64,000 bases of DNA, from NCBI RefSeq assembly GCF_000155475.1, contig NZ_DS990392.1, positions 365,053 through 429,052 on the forward strand, written 5' to 3'. Below are positions 36,579 to 45,392 of this stretch, piece by piece. The notes under the pieces were generated by a model. That model did not search any database. It worked only from the letters and a program-made list of their open reading frames with translations, and was not told the origin of the DNA. The translations under genes were made by a program, and so were the position numbers. Position 1 is the first letter of the stretch. The number at the start of each line of letters is the position of its first letter. The stretch comes from Helicobacter cinaedi CCUG 18818 = ATCC BAA-847 (GTDB lineage: Bacteria; Campylobacterota; Campylobacteria; Campylobacterales; Helicobacteraceae).

Positions 36579-37742
36579 TCAAACAAATTTTTTAGCACTA
36601 TTTTTAAAAATTGCTAGAAAATCAATGAAAATATCGTGCAGTATGAGAATATCATCTATTTTTACTCGCTCATTGATGGCGTGGATTCTATCATTTGGGA
36701 CGCCAAGTTCTACCACTTTGACACCAAAAGCAGAGAAAAATCTCGCATCGCTTGTCCCACCGCTTGTGCTAAGCTCCGCCTTTTTACCCACCTTTGCTTC
36801 AATCACGGCATTGAGTGATTTTACAAGCTCTGTGTTGCTTTCAGTGATAAAGGGCAGAGAGCTTGTTTTGAGTGTCAGCGTATAGGGCAGTGTGGCAAGA
36901 GTAGATTCTACATATATGCGGATAGAAGATTCATCACTTAAAGGGGAATTTCTTACATTAAACATTATTTTAAGATTCTGCGGTGTTACATTCACAACCT
37001 CCATACCCCCGCGAATATCGGTTATCACAAGTTTGCTTGGTTCAAAATAGCTATTGCCATTATCAAGATTCACTCCAGCCAAAAACCCAAGTCTGCCCCC
37101 AAGCAATTCTATGGGATTAAGACATTTTTGCGGATAGGCGGCATGCCCTTGTTTGCCTTCAATGATGAGTGTGCCATTAATGGATCCGCGACGCCCGATT
37201 TTTATCGTATCGCCTGTGTGATGTGTGCTTGTAGGCTCGGCGACAATACAGCAATGGGGCAGTAAGTGGCGTTTTTGTAGCGTTTCTAGCATAATTTTTG
37301 TGCCATAAGTTCCTTCCCCTTCTTCATCGCTTGTAAGTAGGATAGAGAGCATACAATTTTCAAGGCTTTGAGATTCTAAACTTTGGCAAATTGCACTCAC
37401 AAACGCACTCACACCGCCTTTCATATCCTGTGTTCCCCTGCCATAGATATATCCATCTACTTCTTTAGCAGAGAATGGTTCATACTGCCAACTTTCCCCT
37501 GTGGGGACGACATCAATATGCCCAGCAAAGCATAAATGGGGCAATGCACTTATATCAGCCCCCTTTGGATAGAAAAGGTAAAAAAGATTTTTCACACCAT
37601 TATTTTCCTGCTCAATGACAAGGCTTTCTAAAAGCGGGGTTTGAATCTGGCTAAATTTTTCTTTAATCATAGTGTAGATTCCACATTCCTGCGGGGTGAT
37701 GCTAGGGAGCTTGACTAAATCTTTTAATAATGACAAGGGCAT
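36579..37742 (-). CDS. dapE: Succinyl-diaminopimelate desuccinylase
   Basis: About 387 residues from ATG 37742, six bases after AAGGA; the TTG at 37748 has no room for a ribosome site. This M20 zinc peptidase family enzyme makes LL-diaminopimelate for lysine and peptidoglycan. Ligand motifs are visible: FAGHIDVVPTG, GRGTQDMKGG, TSDEEGEGTYGT and STSGGTSDARF. It follows the flavin reductase gene closely. Confidence 0.94.
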   Translation of the reverse strand: MPLSLLKDLVKLPSITPQECGIYTMIKEKFSQIQTPLLESLVIEQENNGVKNLFYLFYPKGADISALPHLCFAGHIDVVPTGESWQYEPFSAKEVDGYIYGRGTQDMKGGVSAFVSAICQSLESQSLENCMLSILLTSDEEGEGTYGTKIMLETLQKRHLLPHCCIVAEPTSTHHTGDTIKIGRRGSINGTLIIEGKQGHAAYPQKCLNPIELLGGRLGFLAGVNLDNGNSYFEPSKLVITDIRGGMEVVNVTPQNLKIMFNVRNSPLSDESSIRIYVESTLATLPYTLTLKTSSLPFITESNTELVKSLNAVIEAKVGKKAELSTSGGTSDARFFSAFGVKVVELGVPNDRIHAINERVKIDDILILHDIFIDFLAIFKNSAKKFV

Positions 37743-37744
37743 AA

Positions 37745-38344
37745 TCAATCCTTTTTTTCGTGGTTGTTTTGTAAGAATATTTGACTGCCCGGGCTTTTGT
37801 AAATCCGCCCTACGCGTCCAATAAATTGTGGCAAAAAGTTTAAATCCTGCGTATAAATTTCATCAGCGATATAAAAGCTTTTTGCTTCAAGTAGCACACT
37901 CTTACTATCGCCAAGCTCTAGCACATCATACAGCTCACACATAAAAGCGACTTTTATTCCTTGCGGCACGGGTGGATAGTTAGATTCTATAATCTCAAGC
38001 GAAATACCAAACTCACTCGCTTCACTCACATTAAAATCAAGTTCATTGCTAGAATTCTGCAAGGCTTCTAAATGCGAAAGCTCGCACATACTGATGGTAG
38101 CTCTTTTTGATTGTGTGATATTCCTAAAAGTATCTTTTTGACTGCCATCACTTTTTTGCATTATACAGAGCGAAAAAATAGGCGGATTCACGCTGATGGG
38201 TGCAAAGAAACTAAAGGGTGCGAGATTTATCCCACCATTTGGAAAAATCGTGCTAACCCACGCGATTGGGCGGGGGGTTATGGTATTACTTAGAATCTTG
38301 TAGCGTTGCAATGGTGTGGAGCTATGTGCGTCAATTATCATCAT
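37745..38344 (-). CDS. Flavin reductase-like FMN-binding protein
   Basis: The 199-residue protein has the flavin reductase split-barrel fold: the N-terminal RYKILSNTITPRPIAWVSTI and INLAPFSFFAPISVNPPIF segments bind FMN. The ATG at 38344 lies inside the end of the heptosyltransferase gene (14-base overlap). The natural electron partner is unknown. Confidence 0.87.
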   Translation of the reverse strand: MMIIDAHSSTPLQRYKILSNTITPRPIAWVSTIFPNGGINLAPFSFFAPISVNPPIFSLCIMQKSDGSQKDTFRNITQSKRATISMCELSHLEALQNSSNELDFNVSEASEFGISLEIIESNYPPVPQGIKVAFMCELYDVLELGDSKSVLLEAKSFYIADEIYTQDLNFLPQFIGRVGRIYKSPGSQIFLQNNHEKKD

Positions 38345-39548
38345 TTAGCCTTTTTTGGTTGATTTCTAGCACTCTTAGAGTGGAAGTGATAACTTCCTGT
38401 GGCGAGATGAGCTTCATACAATTATGATGTTTGAGCGGACATTCACGCTTTTTGCAAGGAGAGCAGGGCAAGTCAGCGTGAAGTAGGGCAATAGACTGCT
38501 CTGTGTGGGTTGGGGTATATGGGGCAGTTTCATTTATATCTGTTGGTCCAAAAATGGCTACTATTGGGACCTTCAACGCTGTGGCGATATGCATAGGTCC
38601 GCTATCATTCGTAACAAATACACTCATAGCGTTGATATAGTCAATTAATTCGCTTAAGCCTGTTTTATCTGTGAGATTATGAAAATATTGTAAGTTTTTA
38701 TGATTCTTTAAGGCGTTAGCAATGTCTATATTTGCACTAGATTCAGCACTTGATCCAAAAAGATAAACTTGATATTCTTTATCTAAAAAATATTCTATCA
38801 CGCTTACAAAATGCGACTGCTCCCATCGCTTCGCACTCCCAAAGGCAGCACCGGGATTTATACCGATAATTGGCTGATTTGAGTTTGTTTTTGAGGAAGC
38901 TAAATGTGCTAAATCTATGGAATGTGAGATAAGCGTTAAAGGCTTTGTTGAAAGGGCTTCTAGGATTTCATTTGGCATTAGAATCTTATGTGAAATTGGC
39001 TCTTTTGGGGCATTATTTGGCAATGTTCTTGTAAGAGTGTTAGAAAGTATGTGTGCGACTTGCTCTCTTACTTGTAAAAGTGGGGCGATGAGAGAGAGAT
39101 ATAAAAGCACTTGATGATATTTTTTGCCTTGTAAATTTTGCTTTTGTAATTTTAATGCGTGGGTAAGCAAGAATCCACGAGCGTTTTTTGCGTAACCTAT
39201 ACGCACAGGGCTTTTTATGAGATACAAAAGCAGGGCAGAAAAAAAGGTGTTGCTAAAAGTAATGGCTAAGTCGTGTTTGCCTATGGCGTTGGCTAAGTCT
39301 TTTGTGGCTAGGATTCTAGATTTAGCCTTTTTGCTTTCATCAATAAAAATATGTTTAATGCGTGAATCTCGCTCATAGATTCCACAACTCGCCTTTGTGC
39401 CTACAAGGCTAAAATCAGCACAGGGGAAGCTAAGCTTAAGCCATTCAAACGCAGAAGACACCATAACGCTATCGCCTAGCCAATTTGGCAGCCGCAACAA
39501 AATGCTTTTAACATCTTTGGTATGAATTGTATGATGAGATTGAAACAA
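38331..39548 (-). CDS. waaF: ADP-heptose--LPS heptosyltransferase II (WaaF-like)
   Basis: About 405 residues of a GT9 glycosyltransferase that adds heptose to the lipopolysaccharide inner core at the cytosolic face. Motifs: LLRLPNWLGDSVMVSSAFEWL at the N-terminus, GINPGAAFGSAKRW and VTNDSGPMHIATALKVPIVAIFGPT. I choose TTG 39548, eight bases after GGAG; the ATG at 39572 would sit only a few bases from the transcription start implied by the -10 box and has no ribosome site. The C-terminus has a Cys-rich CSPCKKRECPLKHHNC end. Confidence 0.9.
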   Translation of the reverse strand: MFQSHHTIHTKDVKSILLRLPNWLGDSVMVSSAFEWLKLSFPCADFSLVGTKASCGIYERDSRIKHIFIDESKKAKSRILATKDLANAIGKHDLAITFSNTFFSALLLYLIKSPVRIGYAKNARGFLLTHALKLQKQNLQGKKYHQVLLYLSLIAPLLQVREQVAHILSNTLTRTLPNNAPKEPISHKILMPNEILEALSTKPLTLISHSIDLAHLASSKTNSNQPIIGINPGAAFGSAKRWEQSHFVSVIEYFLDKEYQVYLFGSSAESSANIDIANALKNHKNLQYFHNLTDKTGLSELIDYINAMSVFVTNDSGPMHIATALKVPIVAIFGPTDINETAPYTPTHTEQSIALLHADLPCSPCKKRECPLKHHNCMKLISPQEVITSTLRVLEINQKRLNDDN

Positions 39549-39589
39549 GATTCTAACTCCACAAATTAGCATAATGCAATAAAGTCAAA

Positions 39590-39597
39590 ATTGTAGC
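39590..39597 (-). promoter_or_regulatory. -10 element of the waaF-flavin reductase-dapE run
   Basis: GCTACAAT on the minus strand. Transcription would begin near 39582, consistent with translation from TTG 39548 rather than ATG 39572. Confidence 0.55.
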
Positions 39598-39790
39598 AAA
39601 GAAAAAGCCAAAAAATTCAAAAATTAAAGTATGTGAGAATGAAAATAGTTAAAAATATAGCCGAAATACAACATTTTTAAGATAAAATCTTGCATTTATC
39701 TTAAAAAATCTAAACATCGCACCAAAAAATGTAGAGTTTTGGAATTTTAATAGGTTAAAATTTTGCTTTTTTATTCTAGGAGGTTTTATA

Positions 39791-41140
39791 ATGGCACTTA
39801 TCACGCCCCGCACACTTAGTGGCTTTAAGGATAGATTACCCAAAGAGGCTCTTGCTAAAGCTCATTTGTTAAGTAAGGTTAGCAGTGTGTTTATGAACTT
39901 TGGATTTGTCCCCATTGAGACGCCGCATTTGGAATATGCTGAAGTGCTTGTAAAGCAGGGGAGTGAAGAGATTCAAAAAGAGTTGTATCGCTTTAAGGAT
40001 CACGGGGATAGAGATGTAGCGTTGCGTTTTGATTTGACTGTGCCTTTAGCACGCTTTGTCTCGCAATATAAAAACGAAGTGGATTTGCCTTTTAAACGCT
40101 TTGCTATTGGGAATGTGTTTCGTGGAGAGAGAGCGCAAAGGGGGCGATATAGGGAATTTACACAATGTGATTTTGACTTTATTGGGAGTGATAGTATCTC
40201 TTGTGATGCGGAGATTCTGCAAGTGATATACGCTTCGCTTGTGGGGCTTGGCATAGATGAATTTACTATTTGGCTTAATCATCGTAAAATCTTAAATGGA
40301 ATCTGCGAGTATTGCGGCATTGTAGGGGAGCGGAATGTCAATGCGACTTTGCGGATTATTGATAAGTTAGATAAGATTGGAAAAGAGGCTGTAAGTGCGG
40401 AACTACAAAAAGAGCTTAGTCTTTCTAGCACTCAAGCTGATAATCTGCTAGAATATACTTCAATCAAGCAGCAGGGCGATAGTGAGAGCTTTTTCAAACA
40501 AATATCATTTATGGAAGAGTGGAATGAAAATACAAGGGAAGGCATAAAGGATTTAAAAGCCTTGTATGCGGTGCTAGAGCCTTTACAAATGGATAGGGAT
40601 ACTTATCGTGTGAATTTTTCAATCGCTAGAGGGCTAGGCTATTACACAGGAATCGTGTATGAAACAACGCTGAATGCCCTAAAAAGCATAGGGAGCGTGT
40701 GTTCAGGTGGGCGGTATGATAATCTCACACGCACTTTCTCTAAGGACAAAATGAGCGGCGTGGGGGCGAGTATCGGCATCGATAGGCTTTTGGCAGCGTT
40801 AGAAGAGCTAAATCTACTTGATAAAAAGGCAACTTCAGCTCGTGCGCTTATTGTTTGTATGGATTCTACATATTTTGGCTACGCACATTTTTTAGCAGAA
40901 TCTTTCCGCCGCTCAAAAGTCCCCATTGAAGTCTATCCGGAAATAAGTAAGCTTAAAAAACAATTTGGCTATGCTAATGCTAAGGGACACGAGTTTGTCA
41001 TCGTTATTGGTGAGAGCGAGTTTAATTCAAAAACGCTGACTTTGAAAAATATGACTTCAGGTATGCAAATGGATAAACTCAGCTTCCTTAAGGCTTTGAC
41101 ACTGATTCAAGAAGATGAGCCAGAAGAGCTAAAAATTTAA
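39791..41140 (+). CDS. hisS: Histidyl-tRNA synthetase
   Basis: The 449-residue class II synthetase has [12 protein letters not shown], motif 2 [21 protein letters not shown], the HisA motif [11 protein letters not shown] and motif 3 [15 protein letters not shown]. The C-terminal about 95 residues are the anticodon-binding domain. An AGGAGG site precedes the ATG. Confidence 0.96.
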   Translation: MALITPRTLSGFKDRLPKEALAKAHLLSKVSSVFMNFGFVPIETPHLEYAEVLVKQGSEEIQKELYRFKDHGDRDVALRFDLTVPLARFVSQYKNEVDLPFKRFAIGNVFRGERAQRGRYREFTQCDFDFIGSDSISCDAEILQVIYASLVGLGIDEFTIWLNHRKILNGICEYCGIVGERNVNATLRIIDKLDKIGKEAVSAELQKELSLSSTQADNLLEYTSIKQQGDSESFFKQISFMEEWNENTREGIKDLKALYAVLEPLQMDRDTYRVNFSIARGLGYYTGIVYETTLNALKSIGSVCSGGRYDNLTRTFSKDKMSGVGASIGIDRLLAALEELNLLDKKATSARALIVCMDSTYFGYAHFLAESFRRSKVPIEVYPEISKLKKQFGYANAKGHEFVIVIGESEFNSKTLTLKNMTSGMQMDKLSFLKALTLIQEDEPEELKI

Positions 41141-41169
41141 GCGATTACAGAATCCAAAAAGGAGATAAA

Positions 41170-43008
41170 ATGATAGAAGTTACAGAATGGGATTTAAAAG
41201 CACTTTTTAGGAGTGAAGAACAGCTTGAGCGATTTATGAGCTCTCTTAAACGCAATGCTAGGCAGTTTGCTAAGGCTTATGAAGGTAAGTTAAGCGAGAT
41301 AAAATCGCAGGATTTTTGTGCAGTGATTAGGGAGTATGAAGAGATTTTAGAGGGTATTGGACGGGTGATGACCTATGTGTTTTTGGGCTTTGCCAAGGAT
41401 AGCACACAGGGCGATGTGTATGCTAAATATGAAATGCAAACAACGCAGATTCACAATCTTGTGCTATTTTTTGAGCTAGAGTTTTGCAAACTCTCACAAA
41501 ATCAACAAAAAGAATGTATTGAATCTAGCCCACAATATGCCTATTTTTTACAAAAACTCATTGAACAAGATGAGTTTAGCCTGTCGTTGAAAGAAGAAAA
41601 GGTGCTTTTAGTGACTTCACCTGTGGGTGTGGGGGCGTTTTCTCGGCTTTTTGATGAGCATTTATCGCATTTGAGTTTTAAAAATCCTGTGTCAAATCTT
41701 AAAGCAAATGATAAAAGTCCCTTGCAGAAAAAGATTAAAAAGTCAAAGGCGAGTTTAAAAACTACTATAAGTGAAGAGGAGATTTTAAGTCTATTACATC
41801 ATTGCAAACGCAATGTCCGCAAGGAAGCTCAAAAGATTTTTACAAAAAAGTTAAAAAAATCTCGGCATTTATTGAGCTATATTCTTAATATGGTGCGTAA
41901 GGATTTAAGTATTATGCAGTCATTGCGTGGATACAAGCTCCCTGAATCTTTTCGACATCTAAGCAATGCTGCAACGCAAAAAAGTGTAGATAAGCTCGTA
42001 GATGTTGTAAGCTCACATTATGGTCTTGTTGGCGAGTATTACACGATAAAGGCAAAGCTACTTGGCATTAAGCAATTAAAAGATTATGACAGATATGCAC
42101 CGCTAGAATCTAGCCAAAGTGAAGTTGGCTACAATGACGCATTAAAGCTTGTGCTAAAGGCATTTGGGGATTTCAGCAAGGAGTTTAAAGACATAGCTAC
42201 AAAGGCATTAAAAAAAGGCTGGGTAGATTCCCACCCCACCCCAAATAAAAGAGGAGGGGCATTTAGCCACGGCAGTGTGCCAACCGCACACCCCTATGTG
42301 CTTTTAAACTACACAAATTCTCGCCGCGATGTCTTTACAATCGCTCACGAGTTTGGTCATATGATTCACCAAGAGTTATCAAAAACGCAAGGCTATCTCA
42401 ATATGGATACGCCACTGACTACGGCAGAGACAGCTTCGGTCTTTGCTGAAATGCTACTTTTTGATACATTAAAAAAATCTTTAAGCAAAGATGAGCTTAT
42501 CCCACTTTATGCAGGAAAGTTAGAAGATATTTTTTCAACGCTTTTTCGGCAGATTACGATGACACATTTTGAGCGGAGGATTCACGCTACAAGCGATGAA
42601 CTGAAGCCTGAGGACTTTGATAGAATCTGGCGTGAAGAAAATGAAAGAATGTTTGGGGATAGTCTCATACTCACTAAAAATTATGAAAGTTGGTGGTGCT
42701 ATATCCCCCATTTTGTGCATTCACCCTTTTATTGCTATGCGTATAGCTATGGACAGCTGCTTGTTTTGGCGTTATTTGGCTTGTATAAGGCACAAAAAAC
42801 ACCACGCAATAGGGAGAAGTTTATCCAAAAATATACCGAGTTTCTTTCACTTGGCGGAAGTAAAAGTCCCAAAGAGCTTATTAGTGCGTTTGGATTCAAT
42901 TTAGAAAGCGATAAATTTTGGCTTATTGGTATGAATGAAGTGCAAAAAATGCTTATGGAATTTAAGGAGCTAGTCAATGCACAAGATACTTTTTCAGCCA
43001 CAATTTAA
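41170..43008 (+). CDS. pepF: Oligoendopeptidase F (M3 family)
   Basis: The 612-residue cytosolic zinc peptidase has the M3 active site AHEFGHMIHQEL with the third ligand in TTAETASVFAEM. It degrades short peptides. The length is usual for the family. It is followed by three small genes in the order known from H. pylori, and the next gene starts inside its last 32 bases. Confidence 0.93.
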   Translation: MIEVTEWDLKALFRSEEQLERFMSSLKRNARQFAKAYEGKLSEIKSQDFCAVIREYEEILEGIGRVMTYVFLGFAKDSTQGDVYAKYEMQTTQIHNLVLFFELEFCKLSQNQQKECIESSPQYAYFLQKLIEQDEFSLSLKEEKVLLVTSPVGVGAFSRLFDEHLSHLSFKNPVSNLKANDKSPLQKKIKKSKASLKTTISEEEILSLLHHCKRNVRKEAQKIFTKKLKKSRHLLSYILNMVRKDLSIMQSLRGYKLPESFRHLSNAATQKSVDKLVDVVSSHYGLVGEYYTIKAKLLGIKQLKDYDRYAPLESSQSEVGYNDALKLVLKAFGDFSKEFKDIATKALKKGWVDSHPTPNKRGGAFSHGSVPTAHPYVLLNYTNSRRDVFTIAHEFGHMIHQELSKTQGYLNMDTPLTTAETASVFAEMLLFDTLKKSLSKDELIPLYAGKLEDIFSTLFRQITMTHFERRIHATSDELKPEDFDRIWREENERMFGDSLILTKNYESWWCYIPHFVHSPFYCYAYSYGQLLVLALFGLYKAQKTPRNREKFIQKYTEFLSLGGSKSPKELISAFGFNLESDKFWLIGMNEVQKMLMEFKELVNAQDTFSATI

Positions 43009-43468
43009 GGCGGTGATGACCGCACATACGCGGGATATTTTGCAGTTTTTGCTTAATAATGGCGTGAATTTTAATATCCTATGCGATATGAAAAAGGCAA
43101 GTTTCTCTCCCCAGCTGCCAGAGCATATCACAAGCACTTTTAATGATATTACACTTTTTGTCTTAGCAGGATATACTTTTGAGAGTATAGAGCTACACGA
43201 TAGCGGTATGAGCTTTGAAGCGGGATTTGGCAGTGAGAATATTGGAAGCTTTGTGAATATTAAGTATGAAGGGATTGTGCAGATTTTACTTCACGATAAT
43301 GAATTGTTGCGTGAGATTCTACTTTTTACAAATGTAAGCCACCCTTGTTTTTATAACCTTTCAAAACAGGAGCTTGAAGAGATTGAATCGATCCAAAAAG
43401 AGGGGTTGGAGCAGTCTAATCTCGCCTTTGCTTCAAGTCCAGAAAATGGTAGATTTTTTAAAAAATAA
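42977..43468 (+). CDS. Conserved protein of unknown function after pepF
   Basis: The 163-residue soluble protein starts inside pepF with a strong AAGGAG site seven bases ahead. Residues 30-120 (NFNILCDMKKASFSPQLPEH, then GMSFEAGFGS, then VQILLHDNELLREIL) loosely recall the beta-rich fold of the ClpXP adaptor SspB, but the match is too weak to assign. It is soluble and has no signal peptide. A similar gene follows pepF in H. pylori. Confidence 0.72.
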   Translation: MHKILFQPQFKAVMTAHTRDILQFLLNNGVNFNILCDMKKASFSPQLPEHITSTFNDITLFVLAGYTFESIELHDSGMSFEAGFGSENIGSFVNIKYEGIVQILLHDNELLREILLFTNVSHPCFYNLSKQELEEIESIQKEGLEQSNLAFASSPENGRFFKK

Positions 43469-43503
43469 TTAACCTTTTAAGGGATAGTGTAAATGAAATG
43501 TGT

Positions 43504-43509
43504 TACAAT
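43504..43509 (+). promoter_or_regulatory. -10 element before the SdhB-like gene
   Basis: TGTTACAATCAG lies about 45 nt before ATG 43553 in a non-coding gap, so the following genes have their own promoter. Confidence 0.5.
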
Positions 43510-43552
43510 CAGGGCATTTGAGACAAGATTCTAAATAAGATAAGGAGTTTTG

Positions 43553-44215
43553 ATGAATAAGGTGCAACTTGAAGTTTTTGCGTTTGAAGCAGGTGTGGAT
43601 TATCTGCCTTATTATAAAAAGCTATGTTTGCAGATAAAAGATAATCAAACTTTGCGAGACTTACTCGTATTTTTACAGCAGGAAATTAGCGGATATGTTT
43701 GTGATATAGAGCATTTGGCACTAAGGATTAATGGTATTGCTATTTTTGAGAATCTAAACTTGATTGATGTAGTCCAGCGATTTGGTGATGAATGGCAGAT
43801 TGAACCTATTAGCGTGTATTATGCGTATAAAGATTTGCTTGTGGATAAAAAAGCGTTGAGAAAAAAATATGATGCGTTTTTTGCGTGGGCGGACTTTTTG
43901 AATGCGGAGGAAAGAGAAGAGCTGGATAAATATCTATTGCTTAATCTCATTACACCAATGAGTAATGATGAGTATTTGGGCGATGGATTCTTCTTGTATT
44001 TTAAGTGGCTACTTTCCCGCCATCCAGAAAAGCTAAATGAGCTTTTGGAGTGGATTGTCCAACCTCAAAGTGGGATTTTAAACTTTGTGAGTTTAGCAGA
44101 TATGGCGTATCCACGCGGAAATACGCTTGATGAAGAGATGTGGGAGCTTATAAGCCTTGTGCTTTCTACAAAACATAAGCAATTTGCTCATTTGCATACA
44201 CTAAAGGAGATCTAG
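43553..44215 (+). CDS. DUF5644-type protein resembling SdhB/FrdB without cluster cysteines
   Basis: The 220-residue protein starts at ATG 43553 after AAGGAG. Its first about 100 residues follow the iron-sulfur subunit of succinate dehydrogenase/fumarate reductase (VQLEVFAF..., LALRING, WQIEPISVYYAYKDLLVDK), but the 2Fe-2S loop keeps only one cysteine (VCDIEHLALRING). The C-terminal half is helical and lacks the CxxCxxC sites of the second domain. It is therefore probably not an electron carrier. It is followed after three bases by an SdhE/HdrB-like gene that has also lost its ligands. Known in Campylobacterota as a conserved protein of unknown role. Confidence 0.75.
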   Translation: MNKVQLEVFAFEAGVDYLPYYKKLCLQIKDNQTLRDLLVFLQQEISGYVCDIEHLALRINGIAIFENLNLIDVVQRFGDEWQIEPISVYYAYKDLLVDKKALRKKYDAFFAWADFLNAEEREELDKYLLLNLITPMSNDEYLGDGFFLYFKWLLSRHPEKLNELLEWIVQPQSGILNFVSLADMAYPRGNTLDEEMWELISLVLSTKHKQFAHLHTLKEI

Positions 44216-44218
44216 GCA

Positions 44219-45034
44219 ATGAAATATATTATATATGATAGATATGAAAATGCAAAGGCGTTGCTAAGTAGCACAAATGAATTGTTTGCAAGACTAGGAC
44301 TTGAAGTGCTAAAACCAAAAGAATCCTTGCTTGATTGTGGCGGATATTTTGCTAGATTCACACAAAAAGACATTTTAGTGCATAATGTCGCCTATAATCT
44401 TGCCTTAGCAAACTCGCTTAATGCTACACTTGTGTTTGCCGAGGAAGATGCCTATGCTAATGCGTTGTATGCTAAGACACTTATAGAATCAGATTCTACA
44501 CTTATGCGTGATATTGAAACAAATTTTTTACATCAATTTAAATTGCTCTATGATAGCAAGGTGCAGATGAGCTATTTGCCCGATTTGCTTAATACTTTGG
44601 AGTTTGACAATCTTATTCAAAAGAGATTTTCACCCTTTAGCTCTATTATCGTGCGTGGGGCGTATCAAGGACATTTACCAAAAAGCACGAATCACAGAAT
44701 CTATGAAAAAATTGATTTAAAAATGCTTGAAAATCCACTTGCATTGCAGTATTACACTCATCTTTTAGAAGTCAATCCACAAAGTGCGTTGTATAACGGA
44801 GCAAAGCTATTTTTTGATTTGGCAGATTTGGGTGTGGATTTTATCCTTTCTTATTCATTGGGGCAATTTGATTTGCTAGATTCTAAACGCACGGAGCTTT
44901 GCAAAGCGTATAATCGCGATAATATCACGCTGCCGATTGTGTTTTTGCCTCAAATTTTGCTCCTTGCTTGTGGAGAGAGCGATCATAAAAAACTTGGCTT
45001 TAACCATCATCAGCAAAAAGTGGAGATGTTTTAA
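44219..45034 (+). CDS. HdrB/SdhE-like protein without cluster cysteines
   Basis: The 271-residue protein resembles heterodisulfide reductase B / SdhE. The C-terminal VFLPQILLLACGESDHKKLGFNHH is the typical end of that family, and the first half follows the CCG domain. The ligands are changed: the usual CCG reads LLDCGG and the later CPxC site reads AEEDAYAN. It cannot bind the normal noncubane cluster. Its tight pairing with the SdhB-like gene suggests a complex that keeps the SdhB-SdhE shape without redox function. Role unknown. Confidence 0.75.
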   Translation: MKYIIYDRYENAKALLSSTNELFARLGLEVLKPKESLLDCGGYFARFTQKDILVHNVAYNLALANSLNATLVFAEEDAYANALYAKTLIESDSTLMRDIETNFLHQFKLLYDSKVQMSYLPDLLNTLEFDNLIQKRFSPFSSIIVRGAYQGHLPKSTNHRIYEKIDLKMLENPLALQYYTHLLEVNPQSALYNGAKLFFDLADLGVDFILSYSLGQFDLLDSKRTELCKAYNRDNITLPIVFLPQILLLACGESDHKKLGFNHHQQKVEMF

Positions 45035-45342
45035 TGCAGGCTTTTTGGAAACTTCTTCTTGCCGCGGTTGTTGGAGCGACTTGGTATCACTTTGGCGGAG
45101 AAGATGCGGCAATGGCGTTGGTGTTTTTTTTCATCATCGTGGGAGTGCTATTTATGAAGCCTATCCGCTATCAGGACCCAAAAAGGCGTGAGGAATATAT
45201 GCAGAGAATCCGCGATAGTAGGGAAAAGAAAATCGCTCTTGAGAATGAGCGGATTGAAGAGCTTAAGCGGTTGAGAAAAGCCGAGCGAGAGCAGGAAGAA
45301 AAGCTTAAAAAGGATTTTGAAAAGCGTATTAACAAACGCTAA
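45034..45342 (+). CDS. Small membrane protein with charged coiled-coil tail
   Basis: The 102-residue protein has two membrane helices in the first about 40 residues and a Glu/Lys/Arg-rich helical tail (residues 50-102) that should form a coiled coil in the cytosol. Start and stop of neighbours overlap as TAATG, so it is translated with the HdrB-like gene. No family recognised. Confidence 0.7.
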   Translation: MQAFWKLLLAAVVGATWYHFGGEDAAMALVFFFIIVGVLFMKPIRYQDPKRREEYMQRIRDSREKKIALENERIEELKRLRKAEREQEEKLKKDFEKRINKR

Positions 45343-45354
45343 AGTAAAATTTGC

Positions 45355-45360
45355 TACAAT
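45355..45360 (+). promoter_or_regulatory. -10 element before the TerB/J-like gene
   Basis: TTTGCTACAATATTTG lies 33 nt before ATG 45393 and has the form used at several genes here. Confidence 0.6.
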
Positions 45361-45392
45361 ATTTGCCAAACTCACACAAAGGATAATACACT

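Noticed and set aside
42977-43468. SspB identity for the gene after pepF
   Set aside because: Only a loose similarity in the middle; no confident motif, so left as unknown.
45124-45131. T8 run in a small membrane protein gene
   Set aside because: Codes for Phe codons in a membrane helix; common in AT-rich genomes and no expression logic.
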